64,000 bases of DNA from Tepidanaerobacter acetatoxydans_A (GTDB taxonomy: Bacteria; Bacillota; Thermosediminibacteria; Thermosediminibacterales; Tepidanaerobacteraceae). Where the stretch lies: NCBI GenBank assembly GCA_022840405.1, contig JALHJR010000003.1, positions 65,177-129,176 on the forward strand. The letters are read 5' to 3'. Under the pieces are notes generated by a model, which did no database searches, was not told where the DNA came from, and worked only from the letters and a program-made list of their open reading frames with translations. This document shows positions 25,181-34,590 of this stretch, piece by piece (the stretch's first letter is position 1; each line of letters begins with the position of its first letter). A program made the position numbers and the translations under genes.

Positions 25181-26950
25181 TTGAATAAAGTCGGACAGGA
25201 AGTTTTCGCTTTGGATATTGGCACCAGAACTGTAGCAGGTTTGGTTGTAAGCAAGCAATGCAAAACTTATAAAATCCTTGCACATAAAGTTCTTGAACAT
25301 GAAAGCCGTGTTATGTATGATGGTCAAATCCATGACATTGAAGCTGTAGCCAAAAGCGTAAGGTCGATTAAGGAAGATCTTGAAAAAAAACTTAATAAAA
25401 AATTAGAGAAAGCCGCAGTTGCTGCGGCGGGTAGAGCGCTTTATACGGTTGAAGCTGAAACTGAAAGAAAGACTTCTCCTTTTATAGAAGTAACCAAAGA
25501 AGATATTCGAAGTTTAGAAACAGAAGCTCTGTCAAAAGCGATTAAATCTTTAGCCGAAAAAAATAAGCAAGGAGATTTTGATAATTATTACTGTGTGGGT
25601 TTTAGTCCTATCAAATGGTTTTTAGAGGATGAATCTTTAGAAAATTTACTAGGCCAAAAGGGCAGTAGCATATCGGTTAAGATTGTAGCTACTTTTCTTC
25701 CTCGTACTGTTGTTGAAAGCTTACTTACGGTTCTTAACAGATGCGATTTAGGTCTTGAAAGCTTAACTTTAGAGCCTATTGCTGCAGGTGATATTGTGGT
25801 TCTTCCCGGTATGCGTAAACTGAATATTGCACTGGTAGATATAGGTGCAGGAACGTCAGATATTGCTATATCTCGTGATGGCAGTATATTTGCTTATGGA
25901 ATGGTTCCTATGGCCGGTGATGAAATTACGGAAAAAATCTGTGAAGAGTTTTTATTAAACTTTGATGAGGGCGAAAGAGTAAAACGTGAGTTGTCTTTAC
26001 ATGAAACTGTGAAATTTATGGATATTCTTGGGAATACAGAGGAATTGTGCACTAAAAAAATAACAGAAACTATAAGTCCAATCATAAACGAACTTTCGGC
26101 CAAGATAGCACGGAAAATATTAGAACTCAATGGTAAAACACCTGCTGCTGTTTTAATGATCGGCGGTGGCAGCCTTATGCCGGGTTTACCGGAGTCTTTA
26201 GCTGCACACCTAGAAATACCTAAAGAACGGGTTGGAGTCAAAGGTCGTGAAGGGTTAACTGATATACAGGGCTGCGAAGATTTTACAGGCCCTTTTTCAG
26301 TAACTCCTATAGGTATAGCCATAAACTCACTCAAAGGTGCTCACTTGTCCTCCTACAAGGTGTATATAAATGAAAAGCCAATAAATATTCTAGCACAAGA
26401 CAATCCTACGGTTTTGAATGCATTACTTTATGCAGGGAAATCATCGGCAGAAATTTTTGGGCGACCGGGGCTTGCCAAGACTTTTAAACTAAATGGAAAG
26501 CTTAAAATAGTAAAAGGTGAGATGGCAAAGCCTGCCATTGTTACAATGAATGGCAAAAATGTTGATTTAAACGAACCGATTAAAGATGGTGCGGTTATAA
26601 GCTTTCTAGCTGCGAAGGACGGAAAGGCTGGGTCTTCTAAGATAAAGGAGTATATATCTGAAGAAGACAAAATTTCTCTAAAAATAAACGGACGCAATTT
26701 TATCATAGATCCTGTTATAAAAGTTTGCGGGCGTACAATATCGCCTGAAGAGGAAATACCCGATGACGCCTTAATAACCATAGAACCGAGAGATATGATT
26801 TTAAGTGATGTTTTTAGCATTATATCATTTAAGCCCGAAGGTATGGCAGGTAAGTTGGTTATGAAGATAAACGGCATTGATGCCGGCTTTGCCGATCCAA
26901 TAAAACATAATGATGAAATAGAAATTTATTGGGAAAACTTAACAAGATGA
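25181..26950 (+). CDS. FtsA-like actin-fold protein with a beta-rich C-terminal extension
   Basis: A 589-residue protein. Residues 1-385 follow the FtsA/PilM ATPase pattern: Ala-Leu-Asp-Ile-Gly-Thr-Arg-Thr near 10, Ala-Leu-Val-Asp-Ile-Gly-Ala-Gly-Thr-Ser-Asp near 218, and Met-Ile-Gly-Gly-Gly-Ser-Leu-Met-Pro-Gly near 330. Residues 388-589 hold about three modules with the motif Asn-Gly-Lys/Arg/Ile followed by acidic turn and 'Asp-Gly/Asp-Ala-x-Ile' strands, reminiscent of small beta-grasp (ThiS-like) folds; no catalytic residues are obvious. There is no amphipathic membrane tail of normal FtsA. The gene follows minE by 13 bases. A division or shape role is likely but not proven. Confidence 0.75.
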   Translation: MNKVGQEVFALDIGTRTVAGLVVSKQCKTYKILAHKVLEHESRVMYDGQIHDIEAVAKSVRSIKEDLEKKLNKKLEKAAVAAAGRALYTVEAETERKTSPFIEVTKEDIRSLETEALSKAIKSLAEKNKQGDFDNYYCVGFSPIKWFLEDESLENLLGQKGSSISVKIVATFLPRTVVESLLTVLNRCDLGLESLTLEPIAAGDIVVLPGMRKLNIALVDIGAGTSDIAISRDGSIFAYGMVPMAGDEITEKICEEFLLNFDEGERVKRELSLHETVKFMDILGNTEELCTKKITETISPIINELSAKIARKILELNGKTPAAVLMIGGGSLMPGLPESLAAHLEIPKERVGVKGREGLTDIQGCEDFTGPFSVTPIGIAINSLKGAHLSSYKVYINEKPINILAQDNPTVLNALLYAGKSSAEIFGRPGLAKTFKLNGKLKIVKGEMAKPAIVTMNGKNVDLNEPIKDGAVISFLAAKDGKAGSSKIKEYISEEDKISLKINGRNFIIDPVIKVCGRTISPEEEIPDDALITIEPRDMILSDVFSIISFKPEGMAGKLVMKINGIDAGFADPIKHNDEIEIYWENLTR

Positions 26951-26985
26951 TTTTATAAAAGAGTTTTTATGGATGTGAGGTTTTA

Positions 26986-26994
26986 TGATATAAT
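26986..26994 (+). promoter_or_regulatory. Extended -10 promoter element before rodA
   Basis: TGATATAAT is a perfect extended -10 (TGnTATAAT), 27 bases upstream of the rodA start. No good -35 is visible, which is acceptable for extended -10 promoters. It would allow rodA transcription independent of the min operon. Confidence 0.5.
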
Positions 26995-27021
26995 GGTTAA
27001 CGGGTGTAGGGGGCCATCAAC

Positions 27022-28119
27022 ATGGATCGAAAATTATTAAAAAATATAGAATATCCCATTTTAATTGCTATCACTTTATTAACCATAATTAGTGTTTTAA
27101 TGATAAGCAGTGCAACGCATGCCATGAGCTCCGGAGGTAGTTTCAGCACAGCTCGTAAGCAGCTTCTTTGGTTTGGCATCGGATTAGCAGCTATGGTATT
27201 TGTCATTTCAATAGATTATCATTCTTTCACTAATTGGGCTAATATTATATATAGTATTAATTTTCTACTATTAATTTTTGTATTACTTATTGGGGAAGAA
27301 GGCGGAGGAGCTCAGCGATGGCTTGATATTGGCTCTTTTAGATTGCAACCTTCGGAATTTGCCAAATTAGCCGTTATAATTACTCTGGCGAGGCATCTTG
27401 AAAAAAAGAAGTCTTTAAGCAGCTTGCAAGATTTATTGTCGGTAGGACTGCATATTATACCCGTAATGCTGCTGATAGCGAAACAGCCGGATTTAGGGAC
27501 ATCATTGGTTCTATTGGCAATGGTTCTCGGCATGCTGTTTATCGCGGGCATTAGCTATAAACTTTTGGCTGGGATTATGACAGCAGGCATTTTTTCCTTA
27601 CCTATAGTTTGGTTTTTTTTAAAACCTTACCAAAAAGACCGAATTTTAGTTTTTATAAATCCATATCTAGATCCCTTGGGAAAAGGATACCATGTTATAC
27701 AATCTAAAATTGCAATTGGTTCAGGCAAGTTATTTGGAAAGGGTCTTTATCAGGGAACCCAGAATCAATTGAATTTTCTTCCGGTAAAACATACGGATTT
27801 TATTTTTGCCGTTTTAGGTGAAGAGTTAGGTTTTATAGGTGGTATAACGCTTTTTATATTATATTTTATACTGCTTTACTATTCGTTAAGGGTAGCATTT
27901 AAGGCTCGAGATCTTTTAGGAACTTATATAGTTGTAGGCGTAGTTTCAATGTGGGCATTTCAGATCTTAATCAACATTGGCATGAACATGGGTATAATGC
28001 CGGTAACCGGTATACCGCTGCCATTTATGAGCTATGGAGGAAGTTCTTTTTTAATGAATATGATTGCCGCCGGCCTTGTAATCAATGTTGGAATGCGCCG
28101 ACAGAAAATCCTATTTTAA
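27022..28119 (+). CDS. rodA: Rod-shape peptidoglycan polymerase RodA
   Basis: A 365-residue SEDS-family glycosyltransferase with about ten membrane segments. Conserved motifs include Gly-Ala-Gln-Arg-Trp-Leu-Asp-Ile-Gly near 95, Gln-Pro-Ser-Glu-Phe-Ala-Lys-Leu near 110, Lys-Gln-Pro-Asp-Leu-Gly-Thr, and Pro-Leu-Pro-Phe-Met-Ser-Tyr-Gly-Gly-Ser near 335. Its partner transpeptidase is PBP2 encoded at 21239. FtsW is the alternative family member, but the shape context favours RodA. Confidence 0.93.
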   Translation: MDRKLLKNIEYPILIAITLLTIISVLMISSATHAMSSGGSFSTARKQLLWFGIGLAAMVFVISIDYHSFTNWANIIYSINFLLLIFVLLIGEEGGGAQRWLDIGSFRLQPSEFAKLAVIITLARHLEKKKSLSSLQDLLSVGLHIIPVMLLIAKQPDLGTSLVLLAMVLGMLFIAGISYKLLAGIMTAGIFSLPIVWFFLKPYQKDRILVFINPYLDPLGKGYHVIQSKIAIGSGKLFGKGLYQGTQNQLNFLPVKHTDFIFAVLGEELGFIGGITLFILYFILLYYSLRVAFKARDLLGTYIVVGVVSMWAFQILINIGMNMGIMPVTGIPLPFMSYGGSSFLMNMIAAGLVINVGMRRQKILF

Positions 28120-28161
28120 AAAGGCTGTTGAAAAAACTTTAATTTAATTGTTAGATTATAT

Positions 28162-28192
28162 ATACGGGTTCTTTTGAACCCGTATTTTCTTT
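28162..28192 (+). terminator. Terminator after rodA
   Basis: ATACGGGTTC-TTTT-GAACCCGTAT, a perfect 10-bp stem followed by TTTCTTTTTT. It ends the shape operon. The remaining 230 bases before spoIVFA contain no gene that I can support. Confidence 0.9.
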
Positions 28193-28427
28193 TTTATATT
28201 TCGGGTGTAAAAATAAACTTGATGTATTTATTTACTTGTTGCTTAGCAGCTCATTTTTGTTGTAATAAACGAGCTTTACAGGAAATAGATATATATAACA
28301 AAGATTTTTACAAAAGCCGTATAAATTAATTATAAATGACTTTGATTTTCACAATTAATATAACTGAGGTTTATACTGGGGGAATTTATACTTTTTCATG
28401 GACTTACAATACAAGGGGGTGCCTTTT

Positions 28428-29114
28428 ATGTACTACTATGAACAGCCTTCCGAAAAAAAATGGCTGGGGCCTGAAAATCTAAAAAAAATAGCAATCTGCA
28501 TTTTAATTGTAATAGTAGTGTTGTGTATGAAGAAAATAAATATTCCGGTAACCAAAACGGCTCTTGCAAAAATAGGGTATTTTATTTCGGATTATTCATA
28601 TGAGTTTAAGGATTTAGCGGAAGTCGCAAATAATATTTCCCAGGTATCAAGAAGTATTCCGGTAATAGGGCAAAAGAAACAAGAACTGTTACCGATGCCG
28701 GTGGATGGAGAAGTATCTTCAGAATATGGCATGCGACTTCACCCGATATTAAAAGAGCAGCGCATGCATAATGGCATAGACATAGTTCAAAAAGAGGGAA
28801 TCCCTGTAAAATCAGTGCTCGATGGTGTGGTTTTTTCGGTAGGTCAAGACAAAGAGATGGGAAATATGGTTAAAATACGTCACGACAATAATTTGGTAAC
28901 GGTTTATGCTCATTTAAAGGATGTCTATGTGAAGGAACAGGAAGAAGTAAAACAGGGATTTATTATAGGAACTGTTGGCAAGACGGGCCTTGCAGAGACT
29001 CCTCACCTGCATTTTGAAATCTGGCATAATGACAAAGCTGAAGATCCAAAAAAATGGCTAAATATGTTAGATGAAGATGCACAGGAGGAGTTAAATGAAT
29101 TTAAGAGTCTCTAA
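28428..29114 (+). CDS. spoIVFA: SpoIVFA-like M23 peptidase-domain protein
   Basis: A 228-residue protein with one membrane segment (about 20-38) and an outer M23/LytM domain at about 95-215. The metal-site motifs are intact: His-Asn-Gly-Ile-Asp and Pro-His-Leu-His-Phe-Glu-Ile-Trp. In Bacillus, SpoIVFA holds the SpoIVFB protease in the outer forespore membrane and regulates it. The gene directly overlaps a SpoIVFB homologue by 20 bases, which supports the name over a generic M23 endopeptidase. The start at 28428 has GGGGGTG upstream; the ATG at 28398 lies before that site. Confidence 0.78.
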   Translation: MYYYEQPSEKKWLGPENLKKIAICILIVIVVLCMKKINIPVTKTALAKIGYFISDYSYEFKDLAEVANNISQVSRSIPVIGQKKQELLPMPVDGEVSSEYGMRLHPILKEQRMHNGIDIVQKEGIPVKSVLDGVVFSVGQDKEMGNMVKIRHDNNLVTVYAHLKDVYVKEQEEVKQGFIIGTVGKTGLAETPHLHFEIWHNDKAEDPKKWLNMLDEDAQEELNEFKSL

Positions 29115-29958
29115 TTTAAGAATAAGTATAAGCTTTTTTTTTATTACAATTGTTGCCCTTGCCGTGTTAGCAGGCTTATATACTGAAGTATTGGCTGCGT
29201 TACTGGCTTTGGGAATACATGAATATGCACATATATTTGTAGGATGCAGGCTTGGCATTGTAATTCATGAAATTGAAATATTGCCATTTGGCGGTCGCAT
29301 AAGGTCAAGCTTAGACGAGGCTACCTCGGAGAAGGAAATGCTTATGGTTATGGCTGGCCCGCTTGCAAACTTTACAATGGTAGGTTTAATTCTTTTTTTA
29401 TTAACTCAAGCTTTTATAACGCCAAACACAGCTCGACAATTTATACATTATCAATTAATGCTGGGAATGTTTAATTTGCTTCCCGCTCTTCCCCTCGACG
29501 GTGGAAGAATTTTTGCATTATGGCTTAGACAGCGCTTTGCCTTTACATTATCAATACGTATTGCTTCAAGAGCGGGAAAAATACTTGCGTATTCGATGTT
29601 GATCTTAGCTTTAATAGGTCTTGCTTTTAAAAGGTTATTTTTAAGCTTTTTTGTTGCAGGGATTTTTTTATTACAACAGACTTCAAAAGAAGAAAAAAAT
29701 GCACACTTGATTTTTATGAAGCACTTAGCAGGAAAAAAGGAGAAGATTAGTAAGAACAAATATATGCCCGGAGAAATTATGGTGGTTAATGAAGATACTC
29801 CGGCAAAAAAGATACTATATTCATTTGCGCCACAAAAGTACTTTGTTGTATATGTATTGGATGAGAATATGAAGATTAAAAAAAGTTTAACAGAAACAGA
29901 AATATTTGATAAAGTAGTTGAAAAAGGATTAGACTTAATGATGAAAGACCTGATATAA
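29095..29958 (+). CDS. spoIVFB: SpoIVFB-like site-2 intramembrane metalloprotease
   Basis: A 287-residue M50 protease with several membrane segments. The zinc motif is His-Glu-Tyr-Ala-His near residue 42 and the third ligand lies in Leu-Pro-Leu-Asp-Gly-Gly-Arg near 133. The C-terminal ~90 residues resemble a CBS-like cytosolic domain. SpoIVFB cleaves pro-sigma-K in the mother cell during sporulation; no sigma-K gene is in the window. AGGAGG precedes the ATG within the end of spoIVFA. Confidence 0.87.
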   Translation: MNLRVSNLRISISFFFITIVALAVLAGLYTEVLAALLALGIHEYAHIFVGCRLGIVIHEIEILPFGGRIRSSLDEATSEKEMLMVMAGPLANFTMVGLILFLLTQAFITPNTARQFIHYQLMLGMFNLLPALPLDGGRIFALWLRQRFAFTLSIRIASRAGKILAYSMLILALIGLAFKRLFLSFFVAGIFLLQQTSKEEKNAHLIFMKHLAGKKEKISKNKYMPGEIMVVNEDTPAKKILYSFAPQKYFVVYVLDENMKIKKSLTETEIFDKVVEKGLDLMMKDLI

Positions 29959-30002
29959 TAAATAAGTGGAGTTTTACACCATCAAGCATAGGAGGCACTT
30001 CA

Positions 30003-31859
30003 TTGACCATAGAGAAACTATTGGAAAAACTTTTACCACAGGTTTCAAAACCAACTCGCTATATGGGAAACGAATATAATAGTATAAAAAAAGATAAAGA
30101 TAATATAAAAGTTCATGTGGCATTGGCATTTCCCGATGTCTACGAAGTGGGCATGTCACACTTAGGTATAAAAATTTTATATCATCTTCTCAATCAATAT
30201 CCTGACATTTATGCTGAAAGGGTTTTTGCTCCTTGGGTTGATTTTGAGGGTTTAATGCGAAAAGAAGGTATTTTGCTGTTCAGTCTGGAAAGCAAAACTG
30301 CAGTTGCTGAATTTGATTTTTTAGGCTTTACCCTGCAGTATGAAATGAGTTACACAAATATATTAAATATGCTGGAACTGTCAGGAATACCTATTTTTTC
30401 AAATGAAAGAAGGGAAGGTCATCCTTTTGTAATAGCTGGCGGACCTTGCACTTATAATCCAGAACCATTATCGGATATCGTGGATTTTTTTGTTATAGGA
30501 GAAGCTGAGGAAGTTATTGTAGAGATTATGGATTTATATAAAAGCTTTAAAGAAAGAGGTGAAAGCAGACAACTGTTTTTAGAAGAGGTTGCCAGAATTT
30601 CCGGAGTGTATGTGCCATCTTTATATCATGTATCATATAATGATGATGGAACCATGAAAAGCATCTTACCAAAGCAAGCAGATATTCCTAGAAGGATACA
30701 AAAGCGGCTGATAAAAGATTTGGACAATGTTTATTACCCCACAAATTTTGTGGTGCCTTATATGGACATCGTGCACGACCGAGCTGTACTGGAGATTTTC
30801 CGTGGTTGTACCAGAGGATGCCGTTTCTGTCAAGCCGGAATGATTTATAGGCCGGTAAGGGAAAAGTCAGTAGTTCGCCTAGAGAAACTAGCAAAAGACA
30901 TCATTGCATCAACGGGCTATGGGGAATTATCCCTAGCATCACTGAGCACCAGTGACTATTCTGAGTTAAAACAGCTTACTGAAATATTGACTGATGAATT
31001 TCGCCAAAGTCGAGTAAGCTTATCCTTGCCTTCGCTTAGAATTGATGCTTTTTCACTTGAACTTGCTAAGAAGGTCCAGGAAATCAAAAAATCCGGTCTT
31101 ACATTTGCACCGGAAGCCGGAACGCAAAGGCTTAGGGATGTAATAAATAAAGGTGTTACAGCACAAGACCTTCTGACATCAGTTAAAGATGCTTTTTCTT
31201 CAGGTTGGAAAACGGTTAAGCTATATTTTATGATTGGCCTTCCTACTGAAACTTATGAAGATATAGAAGGAATAGCAAATCTTGCTTTTGCTGTTGTGGA
31301 TGTATACAAAAAAGTCTATGGCAATACAAGAGGTTTGAAAGTTAATGTCAGTACATCTACTTTTGTTCCTAAACCATTTACGCCATTTCAGTGGGAATCA
31401 CAGATCACACTTTCGGAAATCGAGGAAAGGCAAAGTCTACTAAGGAGTATGCTCAGGAAAAATAAAAATATATCCTATAGTTGGCATGATGGCAAGTTGA
31501 GTTTCCTTGAGGCTGTTTTTTCAAGAGGAGATCGTAGATTGGGCCAAGTTTTAAAAATCGCCCATGATAAAGGATGTAAATTTGATGGATGGAATGATAT
31601 GTTTTCGTTTGAAAAATGGATGTCTGCCTTTAATGAATCAGGGATATGTCCGGAATTTTATGCTTATCGCAAAAGGTCTAAGGATGAACTTTGCCCGTGG
31701 GATATTATAGACCCCGGTATTGATAAGAAGTTTTTATTGAGAGAATTAGAAAAATCCCAAAAAGCAGAAATTACACCTGACTGCAGGATAAGATGTCATG
31801 CTTGCGGGGTAAGTAAGCTGAAAGCCGGTGGTTTTTGTGAAACTAAGAATGAAATTTAA
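30003..31859 (+). CDS. B12-binding domain/radical SAM protein (TIGR03960 family)
   Basis: A 618-residue radical SAM enzyme of the TIGR03960 group. The N-terminal part looks like the B12-binding-like region (Tyr-Glu-Val-Gly-Met-Ser-His-Leu-Gly), and the cluster motif Phe-Arg-Gly-Cys-Thr-Arg-Gly-Cys-Arg-Phe-Cys-Gln near residue 270 binds [4Fe-4S]. A C-terminal Cys pair-rich tail (Cys-Arg-Ile-Arg-Cys-His-Ala-Cys) may bind another metal. It is typically followed by a TIGR03936 protein and RNase G, exactly as here; its substrate is not established. The start is TTG after AGGAGG. Confidence 0.88.
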   Translation: MTIEKLLEKLLPQVSKPTRYMGNEYNSIKKDKDNIKVHVALAFPDVYEVGMSHLGIKILYHLLNQYPDIYAERVFAPWVDFEGLMRKEGILLFSLESKTAVAEFDFLGFTLQYEMSYTNILNMLELSGIPIFSNERREGHPFVIAGGPCTYNPEPLSDIVDFFVIGEAEEVIVEIMDLYKSFKERGESRQLFLEEVARISGVYVPSLYHVSYNDDGTMKSILPKQADIPRRIQKRLIKDLDNVYYPTNFVVPYMDIVHDRAVLEIFRGCTRGCRFCQAGMIYRPVREKSVVRLEKLAKDIIASTGYGELSLASLSTSDYSELKQLTEILTDEFRQSRVSLSLPSLRIDAFSLELAKKVQEIKKSGLTFAPEAGTQRLRDVINKGVTAQDLLTSVKDAFSSGWKTVKLYFMIGLPTETYEDIEGIANLAFAVVDVYKKVYGNTRGLKVNVSTSTFVPKPFTPFQWESQITLSEIEERQSLLRSMLRKNKNISYSWHDGKLSFLEAVFSRGDRRLGQVLKIAHDKGCKFDGWNDMFSFEKWMSAFNESGICPEFYAYRKRSKDELCPWDIIDPGIDKKFLLRELEKSQKAEITPDCRIRCHACGVSKLKAGGFCETKNEI

Positions 31860-32511
31860 AAAGGGTCGTCCTGTAATGTTCATATCTCATTTGGATATGA
31901 TAAGGACTTTCGAACGAAGCTTCAGACGTACTGATTTGCCTTTAGCATTTACGCAAGGGTTCAATCCAAGGTCTAGGATATCTTTTACTCCGGCTTTGTC
32001 CGTGGGTATTACCAGCAGCAGTGAATATATGGATGTGGAGTTTGAGGAAACCGTTTCACCTGAAGATGCGGTTGCCCGACTAAGTGCGGTCTTGCCAGAA
32101 GGCATTCAAATAATAAAAGCTGAAACCGCCGATAATAAAATACCTCTTTCCATAGTAAATGCTGCCACATACATGGTCAAGACGGCTTTAGATGAGGAAA
32201 ATCCGGATGAACTAGAAAAAGCTATCAACAACCTTTTAAACAGAGAAGAGATTATTATTGAAAAATCCACTAAATTTGGTGCCAAATCGGTGAATATTGC
32301 TCCATTTATCTATAATATGAAATTATTAAGCAATACTAATGGTACTGCAGATATTTGCATGGAAGTTTCGATTGGTCAGCAAGGCAGTGTGTCACCAAAA
32401 CTGATAATCTTTGAATTAGAAAAACTTCTTGCAAAAAAACTTGAAATAGTAAGCATTCACAGGGAGGAAATTTTTTACTTAAATGAGAATAATAAGATTC
32501 TTCCACTTTGA
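31837..32511 (+). CDS. TIGR03936 family protein (DUF2344)
   Basis: A protein of about 224 residues beginning Lys-Leu-Arg-Met-Lys-Phe-Lys-Lys-Gly with Phe-Ile-Ser-His-Leu-Asp-Met-Ile-Arg, the hallmark of DUF2344. It overlaps the end of the radical SAM gene by 23 bases; in other genomes the two are sometimes fused, so they likely act together on RNA or a cofactor. A GTG at 31837 is chosen because family members start near that point, though the frame is open from 31828. Function is unknown. Confidence 0.82.
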   Translation: MKLRMKFKKGRPVMFISHLDMIRTFERSFRRTDLPLAFTQGFNPRSRISFTPALSVGITSSSEYMDVEFEETVSPEDAVARLSAVLPEGIQIIKAETADNKIPLSIVNAATYMVKTALDEENPDELEKAINNLLNREEIIIEKSTKFGAKSVNIAPFIYNMKLLSNTNGTADICMEVSIGQQGSVSPKLIIFELEKLLAKKLEIVSIHREEIFYLNENNKILPL

Positions 32512-32590
32512 TTTAGCGGAATATCTGAGCCTCCAGATCTTTGATAAGTCCGCTTTAATTTTGGAGGAGATTTGAGGAGCTGAAGATTTT

Positions 32591-34282
32591 ATGTCAAAAG
32601 AGATTTTGGCAGATGTTGCTCGGGACCAAATTCGAATTGGGGTTTTAGAAGACCGACAACTAGTAGAATATTATGTAGAAAAGACTTATGATGAAAGGAT
32701 AACAGGAAATATCTATAAAGGTAAGGTAGCAAATGTACTCCCGGGTATGCAAGCTGCCTTTGTGGATATAGGTTTAGGCAAAAATGCATTTTTATATGTA
32801 GGTGATTTAAATTCTTATAATCTTGGCCTTGAAGATGCGGATGCAATTGGTGATTTAAAAAAAGCACCGATAAAAGATATATTACATGTTGGCCAGGAGG
32901 TTTTAGTTCAGGTTGTAAAAGAGCCTATCGGCACTAAAGGAGCCAGGGTATCTACCAATATAACACTGCCTGGCAGATACCTGGTCCTTATGCCTACCGT
33001 TGATTATATAGGGATTTCTCGGAGAATTGAGAATGAAGAAGAACGCCAACGCTTAAAATCCCTAGCAGAGGAAATACAGCCACATAATATGGGAATAATT
33101 GTAAGAACGGCGGCGGAAGGTGAAGATATAGAGAATCTAAAATCCGATATGGAGTATTTAAAACGCCTTTGGAATAATATACAAATGAAGCAGAAGAATG
33201 GGAAGGTTCCTCGGTTGATATATAAAGATATGGATTTGCTTACTCGCATGGTAAGGGATGTATTTACACCGGAAGTAAATAAGTTTTATGTAAATACATC
33301 ATATGGATATGAGAAGGTATTAGAAGCTGCTTCATTGATATCACATTCCCTGAAAGATCGTGTAAGTCTGTATATGGGTCAGGAAGATATTTTTGAGTAT
33401 TTTAACATAGAATCAGAGGTCGAAAGGGCCTTGGAAAGAAAGGTTTGGCTGAAATCCGGCGGTTATATCGTTATAGATCATACAGAGGCTCTAACTGCTA
33501 TAGACGTAAATACGGGCAAATTTGTCGGCAGCATAAACTTGGAAGATACAGTAGTTAAAACCAATTTAGAAGCAGCCAAAGAGATTGCAAAACAGCTAAG
33601 ATTGCGGGATATAGGTGGAATAATAATTATAGATTTTATCGATATGGACTCACAAGAACATCAAAAGATGGTTATGGATGCTTTGGAAATTGAGTTAAAA
33701 AAGGATAGAACTAAAGCACATGTATTAGGGATTACAAATTTAGGTTTGGTAGAAATGACACGGAAAAAAGTTCGTCAAAGTCTGCACGAAGTCCTAGAAA
33801 AAGTGTGCCCTTATTGTGACGGTAGAGGAAGGATATTATCTGAGGAAACAATGGCTAAAAAAGTCGAACAAGAAATATCTAGAATATTCAGAACTCGAAA
33901 AGGTGAGGCGATTCTTATAGAAGTACATCCATCAGTGGCAGCGGTAGTTATAGGTGCTGGCGGAACAAGACTAAGTCAATTAGAGCAGCGTTACGGGAAA
34001 TATATTTTCATTAAAGGCAAGGATGATCTACATCCTGAAGAAATCCGAATTAAGGCAGTTGGAAGCAGGGTTAAACTGGAGAATTTCGCTATGCCTGTAA
34101 GAGAAGGTCAGATCATAGATGTGATTATAGAAGATAGGCATATAACCAATCACAATGATGGCATAGCCAGAGTAGACGGCTATGTAATCAATGTGGAGGA
34201 AGGTGCTGCTCTTTTAGGTGCAAAAGCAAAAGTTCAAATAAATAAGACTTACAGAACTTATGCAAAGGCGAGGCTGATATAA
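32591..34282 (+). CDS. rng: Ribonuclease G (Rne/Rng family)
   Basis: A 563-residue endoribonuclease. An S1-like domain lies at about 35-125, and the catalytic DNase I-like region has Ile-Asp-Val-Asn-Thr-Gly-Lys near 302 with Asp in Ile-Ile-Ile-Asp-Phe-Ile-Asp-Met near 345. The zinc-link motif Cys-Pro-Tyr-Cys-Asp-Gly-Arg-Gly-Arg is near 408. A TRAM/small C-terminal beta domain follows. It processes rRNA and mRNA. The gene is followed by a strong terminator. Confidence 0.94.
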   Translation: MSKEILADVARDQIRIGVLEDRQLVEYYVEKTYDERITGNIYKGKVANVLPGMQAAFVDIGLGKNAFLYVGDLNSYNLGLEDADAIGDLKKAPIKDILHVGQEVLVQVVKEPIGTKGARVSTNITLPGRYLVLMPTVDYIGISRRIENEEERQRLKSLAEEIQPHNMGIIVRTAAEGEDIENLKSDMEYLKRLWNNIQMKQKNGKVPRLIYKDMDLLTRMVRDVFTPEVNKFYVNTSYGYEKVLEAASLISHSLKDRVSLYMGQEDIFEYFNIESEVERALERKVWLKSGGYIVIDHTEALTAIDVNTGKFVGSINLEDTVVKTNLEAAKEIAKQLRLRDIGGIIIIDFIDMDSQEHQKMVMDALEIELKKDRTKAHVLGITNLGLVEMTRKKVRQSLHEVLEKVCPYCDGRGRILSEETMAKKVEQEISRIFRTRKGEAILIEVHPSVAAVVIGAGGTRLSQLEQRYGKYIFIKGKDDLHPEEIRIKAVGSRVKLENFAMPVREGQIIDVIIEDRHITNHNDGIARVDGYVINVEEGAALLGAKAKVQINKTYRTYAKARLI

Positions 34283-34293
34283 AAAACCTTAGC

Positions 34294-34336
34294 AAAACAG
34301 GTGACAGGAGAAACATTTCCTCTCACCTGTTTTTTG
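34294..34336 (+). terminator. Terminator after rng
   Basis: AAAACAGGTGA and TCACCTGTTTT form an 11-bp stem, with inner AGGAGA/TTTCCTCT pairing in the loop, followed by TTTTT. Confidence 0.85.
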
Positions 34337-34457
34337 TAACCTTAAAACCGTATTTTGCATATATTATAGCAGGTAATGAGCAGCAGATTTAAAAACAAAA
34401 TACCGGATGTAAGAGAAAGATATGTTTTGTGTAGCTTATAAAAAGGAGGGAATTGTA

Positions 34458-34550
34458 ATGACAGATTCTCTAGGTACTGGTTATCACAAAGACAGATGGG
34501 CATTTGTCCTGTTTCTGATATTACTCCTTCTGCTTTTTGCAGATAACTAA
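34458..34550 (+). CDS. 30-residue hydrophobic spore-type peptide
   Basis: A complete small gene: ATG preceded by AAAAGGAGGG at ideal distance, 30 codons, then TAA that runs into a perfect terminator. The peptide is a short polar head (Leu-Gly-Thr-Gly-Tyr-His-Lys-Asp-Arg-Trp) followed by one hydrophobic helix (Ala-Phe-Val-Leu-Phe-Leu-Ile-Leu-Leu-Leu-Leu-Leu-Phe) and Ala-Asp-Asn. It resembles the tiny YjcZ-type sporulation membrane peptides of Firmicutes. Related hydrophobic patterns occur in the 59-residue gene at 35421. Expression in sporulation is inferred. Confidence 0.75.
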   Translation: MTDSLGTGYHKDRWAFVLFLILLLLLFADN

Positions 34551-34590
34551 AAGATTAGGTCGTGCTCTTTGAGCACGACCTAATCTTTTT
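34549..34590. terminator. Perfect bidirectional terminator
   Basis: AAAAGATTAGGTCGTGCTC-TTT and its exact complement form a 19-bp stem with T-runs on both strands. It serves the 30-residue gene on + and the 125-residue gene on -, whose last codons it overlaps. Confidence 0.92.
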
